A stretch of DNA of 64,000 nucleotides from Acidihalobacter yilgarnensis (GCF_001753245.1 NZ_CP017415.1:1454501-1518500); one strand, 5' to 3'; shown: positions 16,407 through 26,401, numbered from the stretch's first letter. Notes: generated by a model from the letters alone, not told the origin. Made by a program: numbers and translations.

Positions 16407-17275
16407 TGAAACGCACCGCGCTGTTTCTGCTTCTCGGGCTTACCACCGCGTCCGGCGCGTTACCGATCGCGCAGGCGGACGGCGTGCCTTATCCGTCCGC
16501 CTTGTCCGCGCGCCTGGTTCGCTTCGTATATGACCCCAATCAGACCTACACACTCTACCTGAGACCCGGGATGGGCACCGATATCCAGCTGCCGCGGGGC
16601 GAGCATCTGGTGTCTTTGCAGTTGGGAGACACCGTGCAATGGATTACCTCCTACGTGCAGGGTACCGGGAACATTCTCATCAAACCGGTCAGGCCTGGCA
16701 TCGAGACTTCCGCGACACTGATCACCTCCGCACACACCTATCAGATGATGCTGGTGTCGCGAAACAAGGGCACCTGGTATCAGGGCGTCAAATTCACGCC
16801 CGAAAATCCGTTGGTCCTGCTGAATCCGGCCAACGAACAAAGCGCGGCCCCGAACCCATCGCGGTCTGCTGACGCGCACACGGCAGATGGAACGTCCTCG
16901 CCAGCATCGCCGTCCGGCGATTCCGCCGACGCTTTGGCCGACGTGAACGTCAGCCAGATGAACTTCGCCTGGCGCGTGAAGGGACACGCCCGGTTCGCGC
17001 CGACCGAAGTGTTCTCGACGCCGGATTTCATCTGGTTGCGCCTGCCGCAGGATGCCCCGGCGCCCGTGGTGTTCGGATGGCAGGGCGGTCAGTGGGGTAT
17101 CGTCAACTACAACCGACGCGGCCCCTGGATCGTCGTGCAGGGAGCGCCCGCTGCCGTCGAGCTGCGCGCGGACGGGCGGAGCGTCGTTGCCTGGCGCCAG
17201 GGCGCCAAGGCGTCTGGCGGTGGTTCGCAGACGCCGGTGACTGAAACGTCGTCCAGTTTCGTCTGGGGGCAATAA
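16406..17275 (+). CDS. trbG: TrbG/VirB9-type outer-membrane channel protein
   Basis: A 289-residue exported protein: a signal peptide (about residues 1-24), an N-terminal beta domain with VRFVYDPNQTYTLYLRPG, a Ser/Ala-rich linker (about 145-180) and a C-terminal beta domain (NFAWRVKGHARFAPTEVF). This is the TrbG/VirB9 layout; VirB9 forms the outer-membrane core complex with VirB10. trbI starts three bases after its stop. Confidence 0.87.
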   Translation: MKRTALFLLLGLTTASGALPIAQADGVPYPSALSARLVRFVYDPNQTYTLYLRPGMGTDIQLPRGEHLVSLQLGDTVQWITSYVQGTGNILIKPVRPGIETSATLITSAHTYQMMLVSRNKGTWYQGVKFTPENPLVLLNPANEQSAAPNPSRSADAHTADGTSSPASPSGDSADALADVNVSQMNFAWRVKGHARFAPTEVFSTPDFIWLRLPQDAPAPVVFGWQGGQWGIVNYNRRGPWIVVQGAPAAVELRADGRSVVAWRQGAKASGGGSQTPVTETSSSFVWGQ

Positions 17276-17278
17276 GCC

Positions 17279-18532
17279 ATGGCCCTCTGGCGCAAGAGCG
17301 AACAGAAAGAAGCACCGCCGCCACCGCCCCGCGACACGCAGGAACCCGGGCGAGGCCTGCCGACGCGGACGCTGCCCATGCTCATGGGGGGCTTTGCCGT
17401 CGCCGCGGCGCTGTATGTGGCGTTCTTCACCAAGAACCATCCCGTACAGCCTGCAGCGCCGCAGACAGTCGCGCAGGCGCCCGGCGTCAATCCGCAGGCC
17501 AGCCCGCACAAGTCCGAGCTGAAAAGCATCCTCGACAGCCTGAATCAGATCGAGGCCGAACACGGGGACGGCAAGGCTGCCGGTTCGTCTTCGGATTCGG
17601 GCGGCAACGCCGTCACCGACGCCACGCCGACGCCAGAGCATGTGCATGATGCCGCCAAGCGGGGCAACATCGCGGCCAGTCCATTGACCGCGCTCACCGG
17701 GGATTACCAGACCGGACGACACGGCTCCGGCAATCACGATACGGGTGTCGTGCCGGAGTACAACGCGGGGGCGGGCAGCGGCGCCCCGAACGGACAGCTA
17801 CAGGGGCCTGCGCAGATGCCGTCTGCCAGCGAGATAGCCGCACTGGCGGGGCATCGGCAGCATAGCGCCAACGGCAATCAGGCCTATCTCAAGCAGTCCC
17901 AGACGGAGGCCCAGGCCAACGGCGGTTACGGGGCGGTCAGCAAGGTGCTGCCCCCGCTCAAAGGCGCCGTGCTGTACCCCGGTGTGGTGCTGCCGGCCAC
18001 CACGGTCACCGCCGTCAACACGCAGTTGCCGGGCACGGTCATCGCTCAGGTGACCAATCCCGTCTGGGGGCGCAACGGGCACCTCGCCGTGCCCGCCGGT
18101 TCCCGCCTCGTCGGCAGTTACGACACCTCGATCACGAATGGACAAACCCGCGTGCTGGTCGCTTTCCAGCGGGTGATTTTCCCGGATGGTCGAGAAATCG
18201 TGCTTGGCAATTCGCAGGCCGTGGGCGAACAGGGCGCATCCGGCGTCAAGGGTCATGTCGATGATCACTTCTGGACGATGCTTGGTTCGTCTCTGCTCGT
18301 GGCCATGCTCGATCAGGGTGTTGCCGCAGCAGGCCCCCAGCAATCCGTCACCTCGCCCACAGGCAGTGTGTACCAGTCGCCGACGCAGGCGGGCGCGCAG
18401 GTCTTCGCCAACAGTGCCGGCAAGGTGCTGTCGCCCTTCATGAACATGCAGTCGACCGCGGTTATTCCGCCGGGTACCGCCATCGACGTGCTCGTCAACA
18501 AGACCATCCTCATGCCTTCGGAGAATCGATGA
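17279..18532 (+). CDS. trbI: TrbI/VirB10-type core-complex protein
   Basis: A 417-residue protein: one N-terminal transmembrane helix (about residues 36-53), a Pro/Ala/Gln-rich periplasmic linker and the conserved C-terminal TrbI domain (LYPGVVLPATTVTAVNTQLP, AVPAGSRLVGSYD, ending in PPGTAIDVLVNKTIL). VirB10/TrbI spans the periplasm and senses ATPase activity. It ends with a four-base overlap with the next gene, so trb and pil genes form one transcription unit. Confidence 0.9.
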   Translation: MALWRKSEQKEAPPPPPRDTQEPGRGLPTRTLPMLMGGFAVAAALYVAFFTKNHPVQPAAPQTVAQAPGVNPQASPHKSELKSILDSLNQIEAEHGDGKAAGSSSDSGGNAVTDATPTPEHVHDAAKRGNIAASPLTALTGDYQTGRHGSGNHDTGVVPEYNAGAGSGAPNGQLQGPAQMPSASEIAALAGHRQHSANGNQAYLKQSQTEAQANGGYGAVSKVLPPLKGAVLYPGVVLPATTVTAVNTQLPGTVIAQVTNPVWGRNGHLAVPAGSRLVGSYDTSITNGQTRVLVAFQRVIFPDGREIVLGNSQAVGEQGASGVKGHVDDHFWTMLGSSLLVAMLDQGVAAAGPQQSVTSPTGSVYQSPTQAGAQVFANSAGKVLSPFMNMQSTAVIPPGTAIDVLVNKTILMPSENR

Positions 18533-19620
18533 TGAAAAGAACCGCTATCGCCCAGCGCGGCATCGGCGGCCTGACCGCTGTTGGACTCGTTCCTCTGCTC
18601 GGAGCCTGCACCGCGACGCCACCCAAAATGCCGGCAGGCGCCATAGCCGGTTATGTATTCGGCTACCACGTCGTCAGCCATCATGGCCCGAAAGCGCAGA
18701 TCGTTAGCGGCGAGCACGACACCTGGTTAGCACTGCCCGCCGACGCAAGACTGCTGGAAGCCAAGGGGGATGGGCAGAACGTGCCGTTTCACAAGCATGG
18801 CGCCTACTGGATCGCGGACAAGGTTGCCACCCAGTGGACCTTGTACACCTCGAAAGGCCCGGTCTTCGCGGTCGCGCCCAAGAGCGTCGGCGTTGTTCTC
18901 GCGGCGGAACATCAGGCGCGCTTCGCCAAGCCCCGGTACGCCTGGCATACGGATCAGCTGACGCTGACCTTCGACCATAGCGCTGCGCTGACGCAGGAAG
19001 ACCAGCAGCGGCTGGCAGCGCTCGATGCGCGTCTTGACGCAGCGCATCAGGTCGCGTGGATTCGGGTGAGCGGGCAGACGACCGCCAGCGGCAGCGTGGC
19101 AGCCAATGCGAAGATCGGCGCGGACCGCGCGGCCGTCGTGGCCGGTTGGCTGACCGCGCACGGCGCGGCACCGGTCTCGAATCTCGGCTGGACGCCGGGC
19201 GCCAACGCCAAGGTTGCCCTGGTCGCGGCGCGTTATCAGGTTCGCGTGCCGAAGCCGGTCAAAATCGTCCATCCGCCGATCAAGGTTGCGCCGGGCCATA
19301 GCCACCCGTTGGCGCCGGCCCAGCCGCTCAAATCCACGCCGATGCCCGAGGTCAGTCTAGCGCCCAAGCCCCAGGCTTCGTTCGTGTTCAGCACTCACGC
19401 AGGCGATTTGCTGTCCGCGGATCTTGCCGCATTCCTCAAGCGGCAGGGCTGGTCGATGGTGTGGCGCGACCCGAACGACTACGCGCTGCAATATCCCGCG
19501 CGCTACACCGGCAAGACCCTCGATAACACGCTGCGGCAGATAGTGGACCGCTACCGGGTGCGCATCGTGCTGTATCGGGCCAATCACGTCGCCGTCGTCG
19601 AAGCCGGCGCCGCCGAATAA
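18529..19620 (+). CDS. pilL: PilL-like lipoprotein with C-terminal TcpQ-type domain
   Basis: A 363-residue lipoprotein: a signal sequence ending in a lipobox (LLGAC, Cys about residue 27), a central domain resembling OmpA-like peptidoglycan binding (LDARLDAAHQVAWIRVSGQT, then GADRAAVVAGWL), a proline-rich linker and a C-terminal TcpQ/PilL-like domain (FSTHAGDLLSADLAAFLKRQ then GWSMVWRD). In IncI thin-pilus loci PilL comes before the secretin PilN, as here. The OmpA-like middle is inferred from pattern. Confidence 0.65.
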   Translation: MMKRTAIAQRGIGGLTAVGLVPLLGACTATPPKMPAGAIAGYVFGYHVVSHHGPKAQIVSGEHDTWLALPADARLLEAKGDGQNVPFHKHGAYWIADKVATQWTLYTSKGPVFAVAPKSVGVVLAAEHQARFAKPRYAWHTDQLTLTFDHSAALTQEDQQRLAALDARLDAAHQVAWIRVSGQTTASGSVAANAKIGADRAAVVAGWLTAHGAAPVSNLGWTPGANAKVALVAARYQVRVPKPVKIVHPPIKVAPGHSHPLAPAQPLKSTPMPEVSLAPKPQASFVFSTHAGDLLSADLAAFLKRQGWSMVWRDPNDYALQYPARYTGKTLDNTLRQIVDRYRVRIVLYRANHVAVVEAGAAE

Positions 19621-19630
19621 GGAGAGTCGC

Positions 19631-21244
19631 ATGAAGACGATGTTACCCAAGGTGCTGACGCTGGCCGTAGGCGCTGCGCTACTCGGCGGTTGCGCCACCA
19701 CGCCTGCGCTCAGTCGTATCAGTGCAGCCCAGGCCCGGCTCAAGCAACAGGCGGCGGCGTCGGCCAAGGCGCCGCCGGCCCTGGCCACGGAAAACGCGCC
19801 CTATGTAGCGCCGAAGCCGGTCCGTTACCTGGCGCCGGCCGATGCGGTCAGCGTGCAGGCTTCCGGCCTGCCTCTGAAACAGGCGCTGCGCAGCATCTTG
19901 CCCGCCGGCTGGTCGCTCTCTTTCGAAAGCGACACGCAACCGGGGCAGGGTGTCGACATCGATCTGGAACAGCTCGGGCGCAACAGCGCCATCCGTCAGG
20001 TCGCCATGGCCGGCGGCGATGTGGCCGTTATACGTCCGGGTCGACGGCAAGTCGTCATCGCCAAACGCGCGACTTATCTGTTCCGGGTGCCGACCGGACT
20101 GCTGTCCGCGCAGAGCGCCGATCTCGACGTGTCCTCGTCGTCTTCCATTTCCGGCTCCAGCGGCGGGTCCTCAATGGGCGGAATGGGCGGTTCATCCATC
20201 GGCGGCTCGTCCATGGGCAGCTCGTCCATGGGTGGAATGGGCAGTACCGGAGGCATGGGCACATCCGGTGGCAGTTCGGGCGGCATGAACGGCGCCTCGT
20301 TTTCGGTGACCGGCGGCTCGCAGACTTCCGGTTTTCTCAAGACCCTCCAGTCCCTCGCCGGACCCAACGGCTCGGTCAGTCTCGACGCGGCCACCGGCCT
20401 GGTATCGGTGACCTCCGGTGCCGGCGGTCTTGAGCGCGTCACGCATTACATCGACGCCTACAGCCGGGCCGCCAATACCAAGGTCGAGATCCATGCCGCG
20501 ATTCTCGAGGTGCAGCTCGACCACGGCCTGACCACCGGCATCCAGTGGAACAAGGTGCTGTCGAATACGCTCGGCGCATCCTTGTCCGCCACGCAGCCGA
20601 CCATAGGCCAGCTGATCTCCGGCGCTTCAACCAGCGCGTTCTCGCTGACCAAGACGGGCACGAACCTGAATGGCGTGATCAAGGCCCTCCAGCAGGTGAC
20701 GACGGTCAAGGTGATTACCAAGCCCTGGCTGGTGGCCTCCAACGGTACGCCCGCAACCATCAACTCGGGTACTCAGGTGCCGTACGTGGGCGACATCCAG
20801 AGCAACGTCACGGGATTGTCCGGCACATCCACGACGGGCGCTTCGCTCAGCTATGCCAACAACGGCATTGCGCTGTCTTTCATCCCGCAGGTGCTGGGGC
20901 ATGGCTGGGTACAGATGGCCGTGGTGCCCCAGCTGTCCACCATCGAGAAATTCGAGACCTTCACGGTCGACGGGCAGCAGATGAACGGCCCCGAGCTGCA
21001 GCAGCGCCAGGCCTTCGTCCGCATGCTGATGCGCAGTGGGCAGACCGTCATTCTCGGGGGCTCGATTTCGCAATCGGCCAATCAGCAGACCAGCGGCATC
21101 CCGGGCCTATCGCGCATTCCTGTACTCGGCACGCTGTTCGGCGCCTACGGCCAGGGTAACGAGCGCACCCAGCTGGTGATCCTGGTGCGCACAAAGGTGG
21201 TGCCGGCGCCGGACATCAATCCGTTGGTCGGGGAATCTCTCTGA
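19631..21244 (+). CDS. pilN: Type IVb pilus secretin lipoprotein
   Basis: A 537-residue secretin of the PilN/BfpB type forming the outer-membrane pore for the pilus. It has a lipobox (LLGGC, Cys about 21), an N-terminal N0/STN-like domain (about 70-150), a Gly/Ser/Met-rich low-complexity linker (about 165-220) and the C-terminal secretin domain with VPYVGDIQSN and the end motif SRIPVLGTLFGAYG ... TQLVILVRTKVV. It lies between the PilL-like gene and pilO as in IncI plasmids. Confidence 0.9.
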   Translation: MKTMLPKVLTLAVGAALLGGCATTPALSRISAAQARLKQQAAASAKAPPALATENAPYVAPKPVRYLAPADAVSVQASGLPLKQALRSILPAGWSLSFESDTQPGQGVDIDLEQLGRNSAIRQVAMAGGDVAVIRPGRRQVVIAKRATYLFRVPTGLLSAQSADLDVSSSSSISGSSGGSSMGGMGGSSIGGSSMGSSSMGGMGSTGGMGTSGGSSGGMNGASFSVTGGSQTSGFLKTLQSLAGPNGSVSLDAATGLVSVTSGAGGLERVTHYIDAYSRAANTKVEIHAAILEVQLDHGLTTGIQWNKVLSNTLGASLSATQPTIGQLISGASTSAFSLTKTGTNLNGVIKALQQVTTVKVITKPWLVASNGTPATINSGTQVPYVGDIQSNVTGLSGTSTTGASLSYANNGIALSFIPQVLGHGWVQMAVVPQLSTIEKFETFTVDGQQMNGPELQQRQAFVRMLMRSGQTVILGGSISQSANQQTSGIPGLSRIPVLGTLFGAYGQGNERTQLVILVRTKVVPAPDINPLVGESL

Positions 21245-22329
21245 TGAAGCTGAAAATCACGCGTCCCGCCTTCAGGCGCAAACCAGAACCCACCCCGAAC
21301 TGTTTGGCGGTTCAGACAGGCGATATCTGGCGCTACTGGTGCCTCGACGCATCGGGGCAGCCGGATCAAATACCGCAGCCGCCGGCGAACTGCGTGCTGT
21401 GGCGCATCTGCGAATATGACGCGCTTGCGCCGTCCGGCGGGCGCTCGGCGAAAGGCCTGGGGCGTCTGGGGCGGGAATTGCTCAAGGAACGCGTCGCGCT
21501 GTTCACCAGCGGCGAGTGGGCGGTGTTCACCCGCCAGGGCAACGAAACGACCGGCGGCCATCCGGCCCGTCCGCTTGCGCTTGCGCTGCGTGACCGCCTC
21601 AAGGAGCTGCCGGCGCCATCCGTGCTGCAGGTGGATCTGCCCGGGGGCTATACGGCGCTGGCCATCTACCGGCGCGATCAGACAGTCACCGGCTGGACGC
21701 TTGCGAGCGGTGAGGACATCGAGATCACCCGGGCGCGCCTGGTGCAACAGTCAGGCGTATCGGATGCGGGCACCGAGTCGTTCGCCGACATCAGGGCACT
21801 GCTTGAAAACGCGCCGCCGTCGCGGGACTTTCCGATCGAACCCGAGTGGCGGGGCGTACCGGTTCGCCAGTATCGCCGCGCGGCGCTGCTCGCATCCACG
21901 GCCTTGTTGGCTCTGAGCGTTGTCAATCTGGGTGTCGAAATGTCAGCGGAAGCCCTGCACGGACATCGCGCGCGCCTTGCCGCTACGCGATTGGACGCCG
22001 CCAAGGCTCGCGTCATTGCCTGGGACCGCACGCACGCCCAGGCTCTGGCCCGGCAGGGCGGTATTCGGCCCGATAGCCTGATTGCGGCGGCCAACGCGGT
22101 ATATCAGCCGGGCAGCAGCGTCAGTCTGACGCAAAAAGGCCGCGAAATCGTCGTCATGCTGCCGCTACACGCGCTCTCCCCCATTGCCCCGGGCCAGTGG
22201 ACACCTGCGTCCGCGATTCGAGCGGGACTCGCGAAGCGCCCGCCCCGCGGCTGGCGGCTGTACCGGCTCGCCAGGGCCGGGGAAGGGCGGTTCGCGCTGA
22301 TCTACCGTCACGGGAGTCTGATGCCATGA
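21244..22329 (+). CDS. pilO: PilO-type pilus assembly protein
   Basis: A 361-residue protein with a cytoplasmic N-terminal half (about 1-210), one transmembrane helix (about 217-235, AALLASTALLALSVVNLGV) and a periplasmic C-terminal part, matching the PilO (pilin accessory) layout of thin-pilus loci. It overlaps pilN by one base and the next gene by four. It probably joins the inner-membrane assembly platform with PilP and PilR. Confidence 0.75.
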   Translation: MKLKITRPAFRRKPEPTPNCLAVQTGDIWRYWCLDASGQPDQIPQPPANCVLWRICEYDALAPSGGRSAKGLGRLGRELLKERVALFTSGEWAVFTRQGNETTGGHPARPLALALRDRLKELPAPSVLQVDLPGGYTALAIYRRDQTVTGWTLASGEDIEITRARLVQQSGVSDAGTESFADIRALLENAPPSRDFPIEPEWRGVPVRQYRRAALLASTALLALSVVNLGVEMSAEALHGHRARLAATRLDAAKARVIAWDRTHAQALARQGGIRPDSLIAAANAVYQPGSSVSLTQKGREIVVMLPLHALSPIAPGQWTPASAIRAGLAKRPPRGWRLYRLARAGEGRFALIYRHGSLMP

Positions 22330-22853
22330 AAAAGCCGAGTCTGGTGCGGAACCCTCAATGGGGCTGGTCGGCGTCGGCGCTGATGCTGGTGTTGGCGTTC
22401 CTGGTTTGGCATTTCGCGAGCGCGGCCGGACGCACAGCCGACCATTACGCGATGGATGCGGCGAGAGATCTGCGTTCAGTCGCCCGGCTCGTGCTGATGA
22501 CCCAGCGCAAGATGCCGGCTTCGCCCGCTGTCAATGATGTTGAGACCAACGCCGCACTTGCGCTCTCCGCACTGCGCCGTGCGGCGCCAGCCGACTTTGC
22601 CATCATCAGTCAGGCGACGGTCTCGGGTTATACGAAGAACGACGGCAACGGGCTGGAAGACCTCGCTTCGGCGGCCAAGCCCGCTTCCATTCCCGGGCTC
22701 AAGCGGCTGGCCTTTCGGGTGACCGGCAACTGGACCACCTTGTTCGGGCTTCGCAGGCTGCTCGCCGTTTTCGACCGCTACCCCGCGCGCATCACGGGGC
22801 TGGATATCGCCCAGGGATACTTCGACGTAACGGTGACTATCTATGGCCGATGA
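22326..22853 (+). CDS. Bitopic pilus assembly protein (GspM/PilO-like fold)
   Basis: A 175-residue protein with one N-terminal transmembrane helix (about 12-30) and a periplasmic domain (ending LDIAQGYFDVTVTIYGR) of the size and layout of GspM/PilO alignment-complex proteins. It sits where pilP lies in R64, but the better PilP match is further downstream (30560-31309), so I leave it unnamed. Overlaps on both sides (4 and 11 bases) show tight coupling. Confidence 0.6.
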   Translation: MKKPSLVRNPQWGWSASALMLVLAFLVWHFASAAGRTADHYAMDAARDLRSVARLVLMTQRKMPASPAVNDVETNAALALSALRRAAPADFAIISQATVSGYTKNDGNGLEDLASAAKPASIPGLKRLAFRVTGNWTTLFGLRRLLAVFDRYPARITGLDIAQGYFDVTVTIYGR

Positions 22854-24579
22854 CGCGCTGCTGACAGACGCTTTCGAGGATGCGCCGGAAGGTTGGTGGC
22901 ATCCGAAGGAGCAGCTGCCGATTCTGCAGGCGCTGCGCGCGGTTGGTATGAGCGATGCACACCTGCGCTTCGCCCGCGCCACGGCGGCCGCCGGATGCAT
23001 ACCCGAACCGCAGGCCGTCAGGGAAATGCGCCTGCTGCCTGCAGAGCGCATCGCGGCCGCGCTGGCGCTTTCTTCGGGGTATCCCTGGTTGCCCTGGACC
23101 CGAGTACCGGAAATCGAGATCACCGGCGATCTCAAAGACGCCGTCATCGAACGGGCGGGCCAGCATGCGGTTCCGGTGCATCGTGACATGAGCGGCGCGG
23201 TGTATTACGCGATCGCGGACCCGGCGCATGCACGCGAGGTACGCATCGCCGACAGCCGTGCGCGTTTCGTGCTGGCGACGCCCAAGACCATCTCCGGCCT
23301 GTATTACCGACATTACAGCAACCCACGGGAGGACTTCCTGGCCGCACTCGAAAAGAAGGACTGGCGCGCGGCGATGGGGCACCTGCTGACGGAGTCGGTC
23401 TACCAGGGCGCCGGCGTCGAGAATATCTACCTCGAACCCGGTCCCATGGCCGGGCAGGTGTTCATTCAGGTCGAGGGCATTCGTCGTCACCTGCATGCGC
23501 TGCCGCTTGAGCGCAGCCCGTCAGGCACGCTGGATGGCCCGTTCGGCCGCCTGATCACCCTCATCGCGGGCGATATCCGCGCAGCGGAAGGCGATCTATC
23601 GGTACCCGGTTCGTTGAGCGGATTGATTCCCGAAAACCTGGAGGGCCGGTTCGAGTTCCGGGTGGAGCTCAAGCAGACTTTTTTCGGCCGAGCAGCGGTG
23701 TTGCGCCCCTTCGATCTGCAGGCGGATGTCGCGGACATCGACCTGCTGGGATTCGATGGCGAGACGCGCAGGAAGCTGCGTCAGGCCATCGAGTCACCTT
23801 ATGGCCTGCTGCTGGTTGTGGGACCGACCAGCTCCGGTAAGAACACGACGGCCATCTCGCTTTTGTATTCGACCGACCCCTTGGCCCGCTCGATTCAAAC
23901 CGTCGAGCATCCGGTCGAGGTGCGCGTGGCTTCGTGGGAACAGCACGAAATCCCGGTCGCCAAGAGCAATCCGGAGGAAATCGAGGGGGCTGCCCGGAAA
24001 ATCACGGATTCTTTGCTGCGCTCGGCGCCGCAGATCATCTACTGGGGAGAGATTCGCAATGCGGATGCCCTGTCCCGAGCGCTGGTCGCGGCCAATACCG
24101 GGCATATGACTCTGTCCACCTATCACGCGACGGACGCCGCATCGGCGATTTTGCGCATGCGCACGGAACGGACCCGAGCCGGCGACCGAATCGACATGAC
24201 GGCCGGCGGCGACCTGATTCTCGGCATCCTGTCCCAGCGACTGCTCAGAAAGGTTTGTGCGCACTGCGCTCAGCCAGAGACCCGCGCTGAAGTGCTGCGC
24301 GTCATCGAACGCGCGGGACTGCCGAAGGCACAGGTCAAACGGGCCTCAAAAGAGGGTTGCCCGCGCTGCGGCGATACCGGATACGCCGGACGCATTCTCG
24401 CCTACGAGTTTTTCGAGCCGACGGCCGACATGGATCTTGGCGCCGCCAGTGCGGCCGAGATCCGCAAGGCGACCCGCCCCGGACTCTTTCGCAGCGGGCT
24501 CGAGCGCATGGCGCAAGGCGCCACCGATTACGCCGAGGTCATGCGCGTACTCAAACCCAAGACGGGAGCCGACGAATAA
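22843..24579 (+). CDS. pilQ: PilQ-type pilus extension ATPase
   Basis: A 578-residue GspE/PilB-superfamily ATPase expected to drive pilus assembly. Walker A reads VGPTSSGKNTT (about 326-335): the residue after the lysine is Asn instead of Thr/Ser, although the next is Thr. Other motifs are present: IIYWGEIRNAD (Walker B region), TLSTYHATDAASA (His box) and a CAHC ... CPRCGDTGYAGR zinc-binding module near the end. An N-terminal T2SSE-like domain comes first. Confidence 0.85.
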   Translation: MADDALLTDAFEDAPEGWWHPKEQLPILQALRAVGMSDAHLRFARATAAAGCIPEPQAVREMRLLPAERIAAALALSSGYPWLPWTRVPEIEITGDLKDAVIERAGQHAVPVHRDMSGAVYYAIADPAHAREVRIADSRARFVLATPKTISGLYYRHYSNPREDFLAALEKKDWRAAMGHLLTESVYQGAGVENIYLEPGPMAGQVFIQVEGIRRHLHALPLERSPSGTLDGPFGRLITLIAGDIRAAEGDLSVPGSLSGLIPENLEGRFEFRVELKQTFFGRAAVLRPFDLQADVADIDLLGFDGETRRKLRQAIESPYGLLLVVGPTSSGKNTTAISLLYSTDPLARSIQTVEHPVEVRVASWEQHEIPVAKSNPEEIEGAARKITDSLLRSAPQIIYWGEIRNADALSRALVAANTGHMTLSTYHATDAASAILRMRTERTRAGDRIDMTAGGDLILGILSQRLLRKVCAHCAQPETRAEVLRVIERAGLPKAQVKRASKEGCPRCGDTGYAGRILAYEFFEPTADMDLGAASAAEIRKATRPGLFRSGLERMAQGATDYAEVMRVLKPKTGADE

Positions 24580-25772
24580 TGCGTTACGTGTTTCGCGCCG
24601 ATGTCGATTACGGCCGCCGCGGTATGGCGGAAGAAACCATGATCGGCGAATCCCTCGACGAACTGGCCGAGCGACTGACCGCCCGCGGGCAACGCCTGAT
24701 CGATGCCCGCGTGTCGTGGTACGAGACGATCAGCCTCTGGCAGCATCGCCGGTTTCCCTCGCGGGAACTGGCTCAGATCTATCGTTCCCTGTCCCGGCGG
24801 ATGTCGCAGGGCGCCAAGCCGCAGGATGCGCTGGCGCAGGCGGGTTCCTTCGTCAGCGACCCGGTGCTCAAGGTGGCGCTGTCAGCGGCCGGCGCCGCCG
24901 TGACTGCCGGCGCGCGCATGGACGAGGCCCTGCATCAGGCGGGGTTCGATGAGGAAGATATCGCGCTGGTTCGGGCCATGAGCGAGGCGGGCAATCTGCC
25001 GGAAGCCTTTCAGGGGCTGTCGGACAAGCATCAACAGCTGGCGACCCTCGGCGGCAAGATCAAAGGCATTCTGACCCAGCCGATCATTTACGGCGTTATC
25101 GGCGCACTGATGATCTGGTCGAGCTTCCTGTTTCTGATTCCGCGGTTTGCCACATTTTTCCAGAAGGCCGGCTTCAAGCCGCCGCATGGGATTTCGCAAA
25201 TATACGCGCTGGACGCGGTTATTCAGCAATATCCGATCGCATTTTCGGTGTTGTACTGGACGCTGCTCGTGATTGTCGTGGTCGTGTTGTTCAGCGGACG
25301 GATGCGCGAGGTCTGGCGTCGTGCGCCGGTGCTGCGACAGTTGCTGGCACGCGCGGATGCGGCGCAGGCATTGACTTCGTTTGCGCTGCTGTACGAAGCG
25401 GCCATCCGGCGATCCGAGGCGGCGCGGCGGGTAGCCACGAGCTGTCGCGGCGAGCAGCTGCGCGAGGCGTTCAACCGTCTTGCATCCGGTCTCGAAGGCG
25501 GCGGCAATCCGTCGGATGCGGCCAGGCTCGCGGAATTTCCCGAGTTCCTGTCCGCCACGATCATCGGAGCCCTGGGCGCCAACGATCCGGATGCGACGGT
25601 GGAAGACCTCCGGGTCTACGCCCGCATCATGGCCGAGGACGTGGAGATGTTTTCGAAACGTTTCGAGACCTGGGCAAACCTGATGTTCATGTTGATGACC
25701 GCGTTGATGGTGCTCGGCATCTTCGGGGTCACGGTATTCCCCGAGCTGGCTACGCTGCTGTCGCACGCATGA
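24579..25772 (+). CDS. pilR: PilR-type inner-membrane platform protein (GspF family)
   Basis: A 397-residue polytopic protein with two GspF domains: FPSRELAQIYRSLSRRMSQG opens the first, then hydrophobic segments near residues 168-190 and 220-242, and a last helix at about 368-390. GspF/PilC/PilR proteins link the ATPase to the pilin helix. The ATG overlaps the pilQ stop (TAATG), so I used 24579 rather than the longer frame. Confidence 0.85.
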   Translation: MRYVFRADVDYGRRGMAEETMIGESLDELAERLTARGQRLIDARVSWYETISLWQHRRFPSRELAQIYRSLSRRMSQGAKPQDALAQAGSFVSDPVLKVALSAAGAAVTAGARMDEALHQAGFDEEDIALVRAMSEAGNLPEAFQGLSDKHQQLATLGGKIKGILTQPIIYGVIGALMIWSSFLFLIPRFATFFQKAGFKPPHGISQIYALDAVIQQYPIAFSVLYWTLLVIVVVVLFSGRMREVWRRAPVLRQLLARADAAQALTSFALLYEAAIRRSEAARRVATSCRGEQLREAFNRLASGLEGGGNPSDAARLAEFPEFLSATIIGALGANDPDATVEDLRVYARIMAEDVEMFSKRFETWANLMFMLMTALMVLGIFGVTVFPELATLLSHA

Positions 25773-25801
25773 CAACCGTTGAAAAACCATCAAGGAGATG
25801 G

Positions 25802-26401
25802 ATGATGAAACTGAAACAGCCAACGACTCGCCGCCGCCAGGGCGGCTTTACCCTGATTGAGATTTTGATCGCGCTGGGCGTCCTTGCGGTCATTGTCGCC
25901 GGTGTGGTCTCCTACCTCAACCTGAGCAAGTCGAAGGGGCAGGTGTTGTACAACACCATGGCGTCCATCGCGTCGGCCGCAGACCGCTTCGACCTCGACA
26001 CCTCGTGCTACCCGTTCCAGACGGACCTGTTGTTCGATAAAACCGCGGTCGCCGGCAATACGGCCAATTCCTGCGGCGCCGACGTGTCGAGCACCTGGAA
26101 TGGTCCCTACATGCAGACCAAGTCGGTGGATGCCAACGGTAACGTGGAATTCACCCAGATTGGCCCGCAGGTGACGATCTCGATCGTGCCGGGCTCCTTC
26201 CTGCCAAACGGCAGCAACGTGCAGTACGCGGTGCAGGCGAACAGCGTACCGCAGAAAATCGCGGCCCAGGCGTTCAAGGCCTGTTCGGGCGGGGCGGCGA
26301 CCACCACCAGCGGCTCGAACACGGTGGCCGGCAACTGCTACCTCGGTACCGCTTCCGGCGGCGTGAACACCTTTGGCTACGTGTTTGCGGGTAACAGCTA
26401 A
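25802..26401 (+). CDS. pilS: Major type IVb prepilin
   Basis: A prepilin of about 199 residues. The leader peptide ends in RRRQGG and the mature part begins FTLIEILIALGVLAVI, the type IV pilin N-terminus with Glu at +5. Cysteines at about 66, 81, 164 and 180 could form disulphides. AAGGAG at 25792-25797 supports the ATG at 25802 or 25805 over an upstream ATG at 25769 that overlaps pilR. This is probably the pilus shaft protein. Confidence 0.85.
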   Translation: MMKLKQPTTRRRQGGFTLIEILIALGVLAVIVAGVVSYLNLSKSKGQVLYNTMASIASAADRFDLDTSCYPFQTDLLFDKTAVAGNTANSCGADVSSTWNGPYMQTKSVDANGNVEFTQIGPQVTISIVPGSFLPNGSNVQYAVQANSVPQKIAAQAFKACSGGAATTTSGSNTVAGNCYLGTASGGVNTFGYVFAGNS

